A DNA stretch of 64,000 bases from Symsagittifera roscoffensis (GCF_963678635.1 NC_087064.1:37686706-37750705), one strand, 5' to 3'. Shown: positions 1 through 13,368, numbered from the stretch's first letter. A program made the numbers and translations. Notes: generated by a model not told the origin, from the letters alone.

Positions 1-476
1 AATCGAGCATAGGATATCAAATGGAGCATCCAGCAGTTTTATCAAACCAGGAAAAATGAGCGGGCCTGGGAAATACGTTCCACCAGGCAAAAGTTTCCTC
101 AGATTCACCGAGGTTGACAAAAGCATAACTTGAGCATTTTATGACCCACCAGTGATACTGTTGCAAGCAACCAGTGATATTGGAGCCAATATCGATACCT
201 ACGTCACTCATTTTTTCAGAACCAACGACTGAAGAGCCAGCCAGGATCAAAAAAGCCAGAAAGCGAAAACAAATTTTTCCTGAATGAACCTTCAATTTAA
301 TTTAGTGTCAATAGAATACATTGAAAAAATTGGTCGACAAAAAATTTCGAGGAAGTTTGATAAAACTAGCCTTTCTCACCGAGGGAATTTTCTAGGTCTC
401 CAAAGCTTGCAAAAATTGCTGGCCGTTTTTTTGTTTGAAATACATTCGAAGTACTGATAAATAACAATACGAACAT

Positions 477-704
477 GATCAACAACAGGGCCCACCACAA
501 ACATTTATGGCACGAACACGTAACACCAAAAAGATACACACTTGGAGAAAAAAAGTTGGTTATTTTTTTTAGAAGCAAGTGCATTTTATGTGGACTGGCG
601 GGACCATGCTTCTAAAAAAGTGCCATTTTTTCTCCTCCAAGTGTGTATTTTTTTGAACTACATGTTTGTGTCATGATTTTTTGTGGTAAACCCTGTTGTT
701 GATC
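477..704. repeat. Inverted repeat, foldback-like
   Basis: Arms of about 80 bases (roughly 477-555 and 627-704) are imperfect reverse complements. Both carry GATCAACAACAGGG (or its complement), a CCACAAACAT-like block and ACACACTTGGAG. An inner pair around AGAAGCA/TGCTTCT extends the pairing. The form fits a decayed miniature inverted-repeat element. No target-site duplication was recognised. Confidence 0.6.
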
Positions 705-1296
705 ATTTTCCGGTTTTTATCGGGGTCATGAGCGCATAGCATTTTTTGATCGGTCAGTCGTATAACTCTTCCGTTCAGTAATCTGTCAAAAAACTTCCAT
801 GGCGTTGGTGCAGTGTGCCCTGATTATTCAGATTTTATCGAGCTGAAGCTGATAATAAGTAAATCCATGATGTACACGCGGTCACCAAAATTGGTTGACT
901 GTTTGCTAACACACCAGTTGCTGTATTCACTGTTAGCTTTGAAGAGTAGTTTGAATTTTTTCTTATCTCATGCCATATTTAAATTTCAAAAGCAATTGTA
1001 ACGGACTTTTTTGTCCAGAACAAGCAAGTGTCTTTTTTCAATGCAAAGCATTAGCACCAATAGTTTTTACGACCTCGATACGCCAACGGAATACGACATT
1101 CAACCAACCAGCCTTCACAGCAATCATCAGGAAATGGGAAGATTTCTCGGCTCCCATGCCCCAATACCCGTCTCACATGACTCGTTGACAGACAAATTCA
1201 CCACCCAGCATACTGCAGGCAGTAAAGAAATTTGTGCTGGACAAAAAAACTCTGGTACAATTGCCTCGGACAAGAACATCAAATGAAAGATTGACC

Positions 1297-1950
1297 ATCA
1301 GAACACACATGCCGCAAATGCAAGCAGCTCCGTCATTCAACATGGTACGACGATCAACAGCAACAGTACCCGCAGTTCATCATTAGCCAGAAGCCAAATC
1401 ACTCAAGCCACCTAGCTAATTAAAAGCCAACGCTTGTTACTACCAACTCACCACTCCATTTAGTACCACTGACTCTCCATCACCACAGGTTCATCAACAT
1501 AGATTCATCAAAGTAACCGTTTTTCTCGACAGTGGAAGTACGAATAGCTAAAAATTACAAAAAACAGCATATTTTTCGGATCTACAGGAAACAAAACACA
1601 GCAGCTCGATCCTCCTTGGAGGAATTTTTCACTGGCATACCATTGTTGCCAGAATATTTGATATCACAATTCACCCGTTTTTGTCTTCAAAACAATTTTT
1701 AAATGAAAAGGACATCAAAGTCAGCGCAGCAGAAACCGACAAACTCAACAGCATCTGCAGAAAGCAGGAACAATTGGATCATATCGAATTATCCACATTC
1801 AGCGACAACTCAATACGTATCATACTGGGAACAGACAACATCGACATAATTAACCTCCAAACGACGAAAAGAGAATCAGTTAAGTTTCCACGCGCAGTGA
1901 AGACAGCTCTAGGATTGACAACGAGACAGACAATGAAGAAGAGAAAGTAG
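1297..1950 (+). pseudogene. BEL/Pao gag zinc knuckle and aspartic protease remnant
   Basis: A Cys-x2-Cys...His stretch (TCRKCKQLRHSTW, from about 1,307) resembles the end of a BEL/Pao Gag. In another frame, VTVFLDSGSTNS at 1,513-1,548 carries the DSGST active-site signature of the retropepsin-like Pao protease (DUF1758 type), followed at once by a stop. The same frame reopens and runs to 1,950. Near its end it has the motif series IELSTFSDNSIRIILGTDN and VKTALGL, which matches the C-terminal part of this protease family. At least one frameshift and one stop separate the pieces, so it is dead. No RT or integrase was recognised downstream. Confidence 0.6.
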
Positions 1951-3013
1951 TTTCTGTACAACAGGCGTCAGTATTTATTCTTTTGAATCAACCAATAGCA
2001 TACGATTAACAACAGATTTAAGTAGTACGAGTTACAGTTTCTTAATGACTAGCCAACTTATGATCATTTTTCAGCACGAAAGACATGATGCACTAGATTT
2101 GTAACGAATTCGAAATGATCAGCGGACTCTAAAGACGACAACACCGCAACAAAAGCACGCAAGTTTTTGAAAGCCGCAGATCTCATCACCGACATCTTAA
2201 AGCGACCTTTCAAGGAAAAAAACATCAAGAAAATCTCAACGAAGATAGACCCCATAATCATCTTTCAAAACTGTTGCATGCCAGCTACTTCAATGAAAAA
2301 GGACCAGTTAAACTAACAAAGACAACCGACAAATACTATCTCAAAACATCAAAAGAACAGTCAAGACGTCAAAACGCTCGACTTCATTTAAACTTTCAGG
2401 ACGAAATCAGACCAACAGCACAAGTCACAAAACTTTTCAGCGTCAAAGAGTTCAACAAAACGCTAAAGATAACTTCAACCCGATATCTGCAGAGGGAAAC
2501 ATCTCCAGTTTTGATTCAAAACTCGATGCATAAGGAAAAGTTCGGTACAATTCCCAACACGGTCGACGTTCTACATCATCTCACCAGAAGAACCAAAAGC
2601 CCTAGCCAGACATTAGACATATTAGAAGCAACCGGAAAACCCTGAGTTCACTATTCAAGAAAAACCACAACTACACATGAGAGCAAGAATCATTGCCAGC
2701 GGAAAAAAAACGACCAGAACTTTAGCCTACAAATTTGACTCACATTAACGACAGTTTACAGTACCAACGTAAAACGAAAAATTTCAACGTTTCATCTGCT
2801 ATTGGTCAAAATCTAAATATTTAGCCCAACAGAAAAAAGCAACAGCAAAAGGCAATCTCAAAAATGTTGAAAAGACTCTCGACAACAATCAACACGGAGT
2901 TGAAAGCTGTTGTCAGGCAATTCTTTCAAAAATTTTGCATTGAAAAAGAAATCAAGATTTTAGAACCCATCAAAACAACGCATTTGGAAACTCCACAGGA
3001 AACAAAACACTTC
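1951..3013 (+). other. A/C-rich stretch, probably continuation of the BEL/Pao remnant
   Basis: Base use (A and C rich on this strand) matches the protease remnant before it. An open frame of 123 codons at 2,274-2,645 shows no motif I recognise. Continuation of pol is inferred from position and composition only. Confidence 0.25.
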
Positions 3014-3125
3014 AGGAGACAACGAGTACAAGAGACAACGACTACAGCAGACAGCAGTTACACGAGACATTGACTACAGGAGACAACGACTACAGGAGAC
3101 AACAATTACAGGAGACAACGACAGC
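3014..3125 (+). repeat. 16-bp minisatellite, about 7 units
   Basis: Imperfect tandem units of the form AGGAGACAACGACTAC. The last three units are nearly identical; the earlier ones carry substitutions. Confidence 0.75.
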
Positions 3126-4440
3126 AGGCAACAAGCTAAATTCAAACATAAGTCATCAATTACGCCGGACATAATGCAAGGAACACACAGCAAAAACCTT
3201 TAACTACCCGAGATTCATGAAATTAAATGTCAGCGACAACTAACAGCAGCAGCATCACATTAACCAACATTAACCCTTAGCAAGATCAGCAGTCAAATAT
3301 ACATCAAACATGAGGCAGCATCGGCAAGAAGAAAACCGCAACAAAATCACTAGAAAAAACAGTCATTTGTTTCACTGAGAAACCTCTAAGATAACCACAG
3401 CCTTTATCAGCAGAGCCAACTTTAAGAATCAACAGCGTCTTGGTTTTGTGAATTAGAACCACTTCAACCCCCTTTTCCTTTATGTTTGCAACTGCAAAAT
3501 GAGGGCGGCTGTGAAGTGTGATTTGCATTAAATCAAACCGAGCTCTACATATGTAAAATTGGAAAAAATGTCTAACTGATTGAAGTCAAAGAACTCAAAA
3601 AAATGGAAAATTAACAAGAAGTCAATCTGCAATAACTATCACGTGCAACCAAATAGTTCAAAACATTTAATTTCATTTAACTACACCGTTTGATTTCTGA
3701 AACTGTCCTAACCTAGAAAAACTCTTGCGCACGCCACTGATTAGATCCCACCCAAATTCTTTGATTTCGGTTTTGATTAGGCTGGTTTCTGAAATTGAAT
3801 ATTCAGTTTAATGGCAAAAATTAATCACCAGAACTTTCGAAAAGAGTTTTTTTTTCACACACTAGCAAATTCCTGTGATACACTACAAGCGCTTACTGTT
3901 CATGTTATACATTAATGCTCGCAATTAATCAAAGGACAATTTTTACCATAATGCAAGAGTACTCGAGTCATAGTGAAATCCTGATTTCAGGGTATACTTT
4001 AACTGGTCGCGAAAATTAATAAGATGAAACTTTATGTCTTGCCATATAATTGTTTTGTTAAAATGTCAAAACTAGGCCTATAATAGTCCAGAGTAAAGTT
4101 GATGAGTTTGCAACCTTGATGCTTTTCAGTTTGATGATTTTCAAAGCATGATTTTTGTAAGATATTTAACAGTAAGCTTCACAAAGTTTTTTTTTCTGCT
4201 TTTTTGCAAGGTTCCTGCAAGAATTGCATTCATTTCGCCAGACTTTGCATTGCATATCATATCAAGATTTTGCAATCAACTCGAAACAAATTAAATTTTA
4301 CTGCTCTGTTTGGCATTTTAAGCGTTGTTTGAAGTTTTTGCTGGGCACCAGCATGATTGTAGAACAATCTCACAGCGGAGATTTCTTGATTATGTTTTAT
4401 TCATGGCAATGAGATTATCTGATTATTCGAAGAATGAAGC
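3126..4440. other. No recognised gene
   Basis: AT-rich sequence with short open frames on both strands, none with a recognisable motif. I see nothing assignable here. Confidence 0.5.
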
Positions 4441-4446
4441 GTAAAG

Positions 4447-6010
4447 CTCTGAACGGCATAGCAAAAATTCGTCGCAAACAGCATTTAGTTGCAAGCGACC
4501 ATTCGTAGCATTTGTACAAAGCGACTATTTGCAGCACGCGACGACTCGTAGCAAGCCATGATTAGTAGCAGTAAAAGCTTTGATCAGATCAAAAAACTTA
4601 GATGAAAGGTTGAATTAAAAAACAAAAACCTAAAAAACGAAATCAAATGAGAGGCCCTTAAGTTGCTTGACAATATTATGGTTACTAAAATCTTTAAGCA
4701 ATTCAATTAATCTGGCTTGACTTTTTTGTATTTTGTCACCTTGGCGGAACTTTCTCCGGCAATCATTCTTGCAAATTTTTTCTCCGACAGATTTTGTTAT
4801 TTTCTCAGGAACTGGATACAATTGCAAGTCGTGGGGAAAGCAAACCCATCCCTATTTGGAATTCCCTATGCCAGCCCTCCGCCAAATTGTTGATTTTCTG
4901 TCTTCCATTTTTTTCTCGCGTTTTCGAACTCGTTTCGGAGTGAATAAGAAAAATGCTCAACCCCTCTACGTCCTCGGAGAGTAGTTCCAATCTAAATTGA
5001 TTCTAAATAATGAAGAAACTAAGGAGGACTTGGAATTTTTGGAGCACAGCAGTCATGCCTGTTTCAAAGTCGAGGTCAGGTATCAGTGCCAAAGCAACGA
5101 ATGACTATCGATGCATGCGTGTTTTTTATTTTCTCGATACACTGGTACTAATCTAAGCTCTTGAATTTTGCGTCAATTGGCATGAGCGAAAGAGAAAAGC
5201 ATCCTTTTATAGTCACTTTATTAAATAGCTTCTGAAAAGCGTTAATTGAAGCCTTTTCAACTTCTACCACAATCTGTGAGGGCTAAACTCTTGGGTTCCT
5301 TTCTTTCAATTGTCTGAAGGCCCGAATGTGCTGCTCTTCATTTTTGTTTTGCAGAAGGAAGAAAACCAAGGGAACACTCTGATCGTTAACTACAGCATGA
5401 ACCGTAAAATGTGAAAAATAGAGCTAAACATGCTTTGAATGTCCCATCTGCACGCCAGACTGTGTTGCTTTCTAAAATTTTTAAGTTCTCGTCATTGGCA
5501 AATTATAACATATGATCTTTATCATCGAATCTCGAATCAAAAAGGAGGAAATAATCTCCCCTCAGGGTCTTACTGAACTCCAATGGCACGGCAATGTCTT
5601 TCATTGAGTGGGGAGCGGAATAAGTTGCTCGTTGTCGCTGAGTATTTCTGACGAGTGACTTGTACGTAGAATTTGAAACGAATGAATGGAAAAGAAGGTG
5701 TTTTAGATGCTACTAACGCTTAATTACTCTTATCTTTACAGTTAATTCATTTCAATTTGGTATTTATTTCATAAGTGGTGCTAAAATAAAAACTTTGATC
5801 GCTTGTTGGATTTCATTCCCCCACAATCACCGCAAAACATTTTGCTCAATTCGCATCGTTTTTTAATCCCCTCAATTAGCAATTAATCGTGCTGCTAATT
5901 GGTGCTTACTACGAAATGACACTTGGTGCGAATTGTCGCCATCTAAAATTGCTGCGAATAGTCGCTGGCGACCAGTCGTCACTTGCGACGAATTTCGGCC
6001 TCACGGCTCT
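4447..6010. mobile_element. DNA transposon-like element with long terminal inverted repeats
   Basis: The left end (about 4,447-4,582) and right end (about 5,870-6,010) are imperfect reverse complements about 140 bases long. Both contain AATTCGTCGCAA and repeated GCGACTATTCGCAGCA-like subunits. Both also carry GCTCTGAAC next to the terminus. The roughly 1.3 kb interior has no recognisable transposase; the longest open frames are under 90 codons. I infer a non-autonomous or foldback-type element of unknown superfamily. Confidence 0.5.
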
Positions 6011-8180
6011 GAACAAATTTTCATACCCATATCATTTTCTGATTTTGCCAATCCAGCTTAAAAAGACAGTTTTAAAGACCAGTTTTGATTACTTAATAGT
6101 TTGGGAATCTCAATCATCCCTGTCCGTCCTTTATTTTAAAAGAAAACAATTAAATAACTAGCTATAACTTTGGTTTTTCTCCAAAAAAAGATTGACTTGG
6201 CAGATCAGACACGGTCAGCCTTAGGTTTGCAAAAATAAGAAACCAAATCATTTATTTTGTTAGAAGTTGCAATAAAAATCTACTGTTTCGGTGTTTAAAG
6301 TAATCAAAGACCCGGAAAGAAACCACTTGGGTACAAATAAAAGTCTTTTTATCAATGGGTTTGATAGTTTTCAGTTAAACCTACTGTTTCCTTGCGCTTC
6401 CCGAAGACACTGTCATTGTGCGTCGCTGAGCAGCACCGAGTTCGTGCTTTCCGACAAGCACCTAAATTAACCTTGCTTCTTATTTGAGCTTGTTCACAAA
6501 ATGTTCCGACAACGAAAATAATTACTAAATTAATGCCCTCCTCGAATCCACTTTTCTTATGTTATATCGATGTACTTAGCAATAGATTGGACCAGTCCAG
6601 TTCCTCTCCAAATAATAAGCGTCCTCTGGAGTCATTTTTGATTTTTTGTTTTTTTGTTTTTTTTTGAACTTCAAATCAGGTATCAAAAAGATGTTTTATG
6701 AAGACTCAATGGATGAGCTATAACTTACTTGTGAAAAACACAAACGCACTATCTCGCTCTCTCTCTCTCTCTCTCTTTCTTTTACATTGATCGGAATTGA
6801 AACATCATGGAGAAAGAAAAATAGAAGAATCTGTTTGAAAAAAATTTCCCCTGTCTTAGAACATCTTATAAGATTATTATCAAAAATTAGAGTAGCGTTA
6901 GAAAGACTGAATAACAAAAAAAGCTTCAAATCAACTCAAGTAACTAATTCTCGAATTTTGAAAAAAGTTCCTCAAATTTATGCAACTTTCACTAAAAGAA
7001 AAATTGTAAGATAAAATCTTTTCATCAAACAGCCTTAAAGATGAATAGACATACTCAAAGTATTGCAGATGCTAAAAAACACAATACTTCCATCGATAAT
7101 CTAAGTTTAATAAAGCTATCGAGGAAAACAACCTATCCTGTATAGATAATATAAGATTAGAAACTTCTTACCAGAGACATAAAAAAGGCTTGAAGGGTTT
7201 GAAAGTTTGAAACTGAAAAATTGCTATTTAAGGCTGAGGTTGCTTTATTCGTCATTAATTCTAACATTTTCTGGCGTTTTGTTTTTGAACTTTGGTAGGT
7301 TTTCGAGGGAACGTAAAACAAATTGTTGTAAGATTTCATAGGCTCAAAATTGAGTCAAAGAATTGCATTTCCATAAACTCATAAAACTTTTTTGTTTCTA
7401 TATAACTTGTTGCCTATTCAAGACGACAATTTAAGTGTTTGTGATGATAGTCAGCATAATTAAAATATGTTTACGAAACACCGGGTAGAGATCGAAATTC
7501 CCACCGAAGATAGTGGACCCCCTTAAGAGGCAGATTTTTTTTTAGTCTTGATGAAGGTCAACATGCTTGGGCAATGCTTCTGGCAAAGGTAGTGATCAGA
7601 AAACCAGTGGTCTTTTTATGTTGCTCGAGAAGAAGAACCACAAGCCTCTTACAAAGAGATTTTTTTTTTGATGATTGGCTTAAGCCAGAAAAGTTTACCC
7701 AAGTAAAAAGAGGGATGCAGTAGTACCACAAACAGCTACCAATGATCTCTCCCTTTTATATTGATTTCCGAAGTTATCTTGGCAATTACTGGTTTGCTTC
7801 AAATGAGATTGAAAACAATCAACCTTTTGTATGACTTTCACAGACCTGATTTTTTTTTGATTTCCTTGAAAGGGAAGTAGTGTTCTTTGCCTGAGTGATT
7901 TTGAAATCCCTGGTAATATCATCAGCGACATTGAGATGCTCAACGCTAGATCGATTGATGTAGTTAACCTAGGAGTGAGACATACTTAGGTTTTGAGACC
8001 ATTTTTTTTATTAAGTGAAACCAGCGGAGAGAAAAGAAGCTTTGCATACCCTGATGGTCTGCTCTAATATTTGACAACCAGCCGCACGCTAATATGCGCT
8101 GAATGATACCAACAATTTTTTGAATTGGCCTAACTAGAAAAACCTCTCGTGAAAACTAAGAGTAAGGAATTAACAACAAA
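6011..8180. other. No recognised gene; AT-rich
   Basis: Contains a (CT)n microsatellite near 6,754-6,782 and short open frames (for example 6,787-7,014 on the plus strand) that look like chance. No protein family recognised. Confidence 0.5.
6754..6782. repeat. (CT)n microsatellite
   Basis: A run of CT dinucleotides, seen directly. Confidence 0.85.
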
Positions 8181-8186
8181 GGCAAA

Positions 8187-8280
8187 ATTGACGTCCACGT
8201 CAATGTACTATGTGAACAGGTCGAACAGATTAATCACTTTGAGAATTTCGGCAGCACCATATCATCTGATGGTGGCGCTG
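8187..8280 (+). pseudogene. LINE reverse transcriptase fragment
   Basis: The translation in this frame reads CEQVEQINHFENFGS followed by TISSDGGA. This is the segment after the RT catalytic core in many animal non-LTR retrotransposons (pattern V..F.YLGS.I..DGG). The frame breaks down afterwards. A basic, decayed stretch to about 8,640 may be the rest of the ORF2 C-terminus. Only a fragment remains. Confidence 0.5.
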
Positions 8281-8644
8281 GCAATGCAATGAGCCCTAAA
8301 AGGACTCATTGAGAATTTCCCAAGGCCCATGCCCATATGCGGCAAGAAGACCGTTATTATCAGATGTTTTGATCTTAGTAGTTTAAAACTGGTAATACGG
8401 CATGGTAAAAAAATGCGTTCAAGGCGTGAAAGAAGAACCGTCATGAGACTAAAGGAAATGAATGAGAAAACAAATCAAGCCAGTCGCGCACCAGCTATGC
8501 AGGAGAACGGTTCATTTGAAAGCCTCTTTTAGAAAAATCGGAGCCAATAGCTTGAATAAACTGCCTGACGTATCTAAGGTTTGGCAAAACGATTGGAAGA
8601 GGCTGCTGAAGGCAGATCTTGCTAATCAGGGAGTCGAGACATAA

Positions 8645-9899
8645 TGTGACCAAAACAACTGGCTGCACAATCCCATCCTTAAATTTAAGTTCTTGGATAC
8701 CGTTTAATTTGAAGCAAACACTATCGATAAATGATCGCAAACAATTCAAGCTGCAATTAAACCTGTGAGTTTTTTATGGCAAGAAAGAGATGAAGAGGGG
8801 TGATTTAGACAATCACTCAGAATCCTCAGTCAATTCATTTTTGACTGCTACTTATTAGTTTCTAATCAACAATATGACTAAACCAGCGATGCGGATGAAA
8901 GCAAGGCCAATGCCCAAGCATCAAGTAATGAAGGAGTTGGGCGGGGGTGTGGATTCAAGAGTTAAAATAGTGCATAATGTGGTGTCAGGACCTAAGCTGC
9001 TGACGCTGAAAATTATACGAGCTCCCGGTTGAAGGCTTTCAATGCGGTTGACTAGATGTAGTGATTTGATAGAATTAAAACTATTGTCCGTAACCCTGAT
9101 CAATTGGGGTGTAGATGGGAAGAACTTATTACTGAAGCCAAATATTTTAAAATTTTGTTCTTATGGTATGATTTTTTACAGGAATACCTTTTTCCTTTTG
9201 CCTCTCTCCTGTTTTAGTTCGCATTTTCGGGTCACTGTAGCTATCTATCTTCAGCAAAAGAACCATGAAACCCGCTATTTGAGCTGAAGAGGAATGCTAG
9301 TTTCTCACAATTTGAACAAAACTTTGTTTATGTTTCTGTCGAGAGTGATGCGGTGCTCTGAATTTGCCTTGTTTTATTAGAAAGTTATTAGAAAGCCATT
9401 TAGAAATTTATTAACTCAAAATTTAGCTTTGAGTAACAAAAGTTTAATATAGGTGCTTTTAGAGATGCTGAGTTGTTTCGTAAGCTTACGTTTTCTTTCA
9501 GAGAAGTAGCTAATGCTCCATCTTTGATGGATAGAGTTCTGGAATTTTTTTATCAGAGGAAAGTTGGCTCAAACTTCATTATGTTACCTTTCAGCATCAG
9601 CAGGTAAAACTTTATACATCGTGTGCTTTTTGAAGTCTCTTAACAAAAAATTTAACCTGAGTGTCTGACAAGGTTTTTTTAGTTTGCTTAGAGAAGTTTG
9701 ATTAGAACGCCCACAAGAATCCGACTTTGAATGAATTGTCTGCAATCTTACAACTTTATCATGGGAAACATTCCTGTCTTACAATTTCTGTCGTGTGATT
9801 TTTCTGATTCGACCCATAATGCTTGAGAATCAAACACGTTATCTAAAAATTAGTAAACTTTTCCAACTAAACTGACTATTTTAAGCCTTTATAATTATT
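8645..9899. other. No recognised gene
   Basis: No open frame above about 85 codons and no motif seen. Confidence 0.5.
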
Positions 9900-10432
9900 G
9901 TTCCGACTTTCGATACGAAAGTAACGGAATATTTGTGCTCGGGGTGGGTTTTTTTTCTTCAGACAAATTTCGACTTTTTAACTAGCCATTTTTGACGGAA
10001 TTTTTTTCATATCATTCAAAATTATTGTTGTCCTGAGCTTAAATTTGAAAAGATATTTCACCTGTGATCGTTTTTCATTAAGTTACGAGGGTTTAAAGAT
10101 TGCTATTTTGGCCAATTTGGGACAATTAACGCGCGATATATTTCGCTCTATTAACGCGTAAGCGGAGAGTTAATCCGTCTTAGAAATTGTTCCAAATTGG
10201 TAAAAAGAAGCTCAATTGCCATAATTGGTTTGTTACAAGGAGCAAAATTTATCCTTTTGTACTTTATATGGCGTGTGGGGGGATGATTTTCATTAAAAAA
10301 TTTCACATTTAAGAAGGAAAAAAAATTTCTTTTGTTTTTTTTTCATTGAATTTTTTAATGTTATTACTGCTCCATAAACCTTAAAAGGCAGTCGGAACAT
10401 TCAGGGCTTTGTCGTGATACGAGAAGTCTTGT
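9900..10432 (+). mobile_element. Helentron-like non-autonomous element, copy 1
   Basis: Starts GTTCCGACTTTCGATACG and ends with AGTCGGAACA, a hairpin-like block and GTCTTGTT. Interior landmarks are TTAACGCGCGATATATTTCG and ATTAACGCGTAAGCGG. The 5'-terminal TGTTCCGACT pairs with subterminal AGTCGGAACA near the 3' end, and a short stem-loop follows. This is the terminal layout described for Helentrons and DINE-1-like elements. No protein is encoded. Confidence 0.6.
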
Positions 10433-10616
10433 TGAGTTATTTATATTACATGAAATTAGCTATTGCGTCTTTTATGTATAATAGGGGCCGTAAAAGGGGT
10501 CGGTTTAACTGTAAATAAGTTTTTGACTGTCTACGAAAAACTGTGCGCACCATTTTTTCCAAGAAGCAAAATAAGAATTCAAAATCTCAACAATAGCTGG
10601 CGGTAGTGCATGTTGC

Positions 10617-10990
10617 CAGGGGCGGATCTAATATTTTCTCGAGGGGGGTGGATTTTCAAGACTTTTTTTAGGTCGACCAAATTTTTTTCAGAGCTTTCCC
10701 AGTTTGGCCAAAGCTGTTTTGGCCAAAACTGGTACGCCGCAGTCAAAGTTTGAGAAAAAACCCAGCTTCCCTCTAAATCCGGCCCTGCATATAGCACACT
10801 ATAATGCGATTTCGTTGCAGAATAAAACTTAAGAAATATTAGATTTCGATTTGTTTTTTTTTAAACTTTATGTTCAATTTTTGTTGACTTTTACAAGTGA
10901 ATAGATGCTATCTAGATTATCTTTTAGTTAATATCAACTTACTATTTGCCAAATCATCCACTTTTCTCAAAGTTTGAGTCTGAATGGCAA
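10617..10990. mobile_element. hAT-type miniature element, related to the one at 14.0 kb
   Basis: Begins CAGGGGCGGATCTAAT. The complement of that terminus is at 10,771-10,787 (AAATCCGGCCCTG). Flanking octamers CATGTTGC and CATATAGC match at 6 of 8 positions, as expected of an old hAT target duplication. The next 200 bases (10,788-10,990) match 14,463-14,690, so a longer related element may be present and the right boundary is uncertain. Confidence 0.5.
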
Positions 10991-12840
10991 AACTTTCAGA
11001 CCAATTTTTCTCTACACTGAAATTGATTCCTTTGAATTGTTTTTGGAAATCTAGAAGTTTATGGATGATGGGTGGCCCCTGGGCTGAGTGCTATTTCTGT
11101 GCTCATGAGTTCTGAACTTCGAAATTTCGAATTTGTTTCCGAAAATTTGCTCATATATGTGTATTATTTAGCTATTTAGCTATTTGTTTCTTTTTCCAAA
11201 AATTTCACATACGGAAGATATTTTCAGCTGATAGGTACAACTAAAACGTTTGACAACTTTTTTTCTGTTTTACCTCATCTCTGGAAGCTACTTAAACGAT
11301 AGTTTGTATCAACTTGTTTAATGCACTGTTCTGTAAAAATTTTACTTTTTTTTGCATAATGATTGCTGACTCACAAATTAGTCAGCTTAGACTGGTGATA
11401 AAATGAAAATGTCATTTTTACAGTACAGAAGTAAAGCTCAATCAATAATTAGGGCGTACTTCAGAAGTATTTTCGCATTCAACACTGACAGCCTAGTTTA
11501 GCTATGCAAAACAATCTGCTGTGATTCATTACTGCTCGGAATGAATTACTTTTTGCAGTTCTGCTCACCAATCGCCGCTTGTTTTTTGCAAAAACAGAAG
11601 AATGGCCAATTCTTATATGTTGTCAGACATAACTGATCTGAATGAATTAGTTTGGCTTTTCTGCTCACCAATTGCAGCATCAGAAAGTAAATAATGCGAA
11701 AACAGAAGAATGGTAATTTATCAAGTTTTTTGTGTTCAAACCAACTTGAATGACTCTTTTGGGTGGTAATTTTTATATTTCTCAAAAGATATCAAGTTTT
11801 GAAGCTCAAATACAAAAATATATATCTCTGTTTGTTTTTTGTGAAGTTTTGGGGATTTAAAAATGCAAGTTAGACAAAACTGGGTTGATCTTAGAGTAAA
11901 AAACTAAGTACACAAGCTGCGGATTGATCCGGCCAAAATTTCCAGAAAATACCAAATTTAAGTTACTAGTTTACTTGTTTGGTCCCTCAAAAATGCTGTG
12001 GTCCCTAATAAAAAGCGATGTTTAGTATGTGGCTAATTCTAACAGTGAACATTTTCAATCCTGTGGCTTAGTTAGTCTAGCGGGTACGAATCCGTTTACC
12101 AACGCTAAGGCGTAGGTTCTAATGAGGTGCTTGCTCTTCTTTTAAGAAACCAATCATCTAAACTAGTTTCGTCAAGGAACCAAACAAGTAAACTAGAACC
12201 AAATGTAATTTAAGCTTATGTTTCAATCAAAATTTTTCTTCAGATGAGGTGAATCGTATCACAAAAACAGAAAGTGATTTTACTCGAACCAAAAAATGCT
12301 CGGTCAGTTTTATTCCGATAGTTTCAAGATTGAGAGGGAACCATGTACTCTTTTAGGGCTTTACCTTTTTTGTCCGACGTCACTTGTTTCTCCATTTTTT
12401 TTATTTTTTATCTTCTTGACTTCATAGCAAGTCCATCCCATTACAAACTTCACCCTGGTGTAATTTTCGATCTTCACACTAATTTGCCGCTCAGGTAAGT
12501 GGATGAGAAATGTGAGTAGAAATGTTGTTATTCTTTTGTTTATCTTTTTAATTCAAGTTAAATTAGTTTATTTAGGAAGTCGAATTCGAACCCTCATCTC
12601 TCGTTCTACTACTCTTTCTCTTTCTCTATCCCTCTCTCCTCTCTTTCTCTCTCTTCTCCCTCTCCCTCTATCTCGCTCTCTTTCTTTCTTTCTCTATGGT
12701 AATTTAAAAAAAAAGATTAAGAAGAACAGTTTGGTAATTTTTTCAGACAAATTTTGAACACTTATTGGAACTTTTAAAGGTTGCTTTTGCCATCATGTCT
12801 GCTCATTTTGTGATATTGCACAACTACTAGTTTTTGTTTT
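10991..12840. other. No recognised gene; includes a local duplication and CT-rich tract
   Basis: Imperfect direct repeat near 11,555-11,612 and 11,659-11,712, sharing TTCTGCTCACCAAT and CAGAAGAATGG. A CT-rich microsatellite lies at about 12,597-12,700. The open frame at 12,503-12,757 runs through that microsatellite and is not a credible gene. Confidence 0.5.
12597..12700 (+). repeat. CT-rich simple repeat
   Basis: Interrupted CT/CTTT runs, seen directly. Confidence 0.8.
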
Positions 12841-13368
12841 TGTTCCGACTTTCGATACGAAAGTAACGGAATATTTGTGCTCGGGGTGGGTTTTTTCTTC
12901 AGACAAATTTCAACTTTTTAACTAACCTTTTTTGACGGAATTTTTTTATCATTCGAAAGCTATTGCTGTCCTGAGCTCAAATTTGAAAATATATTTTACC
13001 TGTGATCGTTTTTCGTACAGTTATGATGGTTTAAAGACTGCTATTTTGGCCAATTTGGGACAATTAACGCGCGATATATTTCGCGCTCTTAACGCGTAAG
13101 CGGATATTTTATCCGTCTTAGAAATCTTACCAGATTGGTTGAAAGAAGCTTATTTGCCATAATTGATTTGTTACAAGGAACAAAATATATCCTTTTGCAC
13201 TTTATATGGCGTGTTGGGGGATGATTTTCATAAAAAATTTCAAATTTTAGAAGAAAAAATTTTCATTTTGTTTCATTTCATTGAAGTTTTTATTGTTATT
13301 ACTGCTCTATAAACCTTAAAAGGCAGTCGGAACATTCAGGGCTTTGCCCTGATACGAGCAGTCTTGTT
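12841..13368 (+). mobile_element. Helentron-like non-autonomous element, copy 2 (best preserved)
   Basis: 5' terminus TGTTCCGACTTTCGATACG. Near the 3' end AGTCGGAACA is followed by the stem-loop TCAGGGC-TTT-GCCCTGA and the terminal TACGAGCAGTCTTGTT. Interior landmarks CGCGATATATTTCGCG and TTAACGCGTAAGCGG are shared with copies 1 and 3. It is flanked by T-rich sequence, compatible with insertion between T residues. No coding capacity. Confidence 0.65.

Noticed and set aside
12060-12130. tRNA-like or SINE promoter-like stretch (TGGCTTAGTTAG ... GGTTCTAATG)
   Set aside because: A-box-like and B-box-like words are present, but the acceptor and T stems do not pair and no repeat copies were seen.
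12503-12757. 84-codon open frame with Ser/Leu repeats
   Set aside because: Runs through a CT microsatellite.
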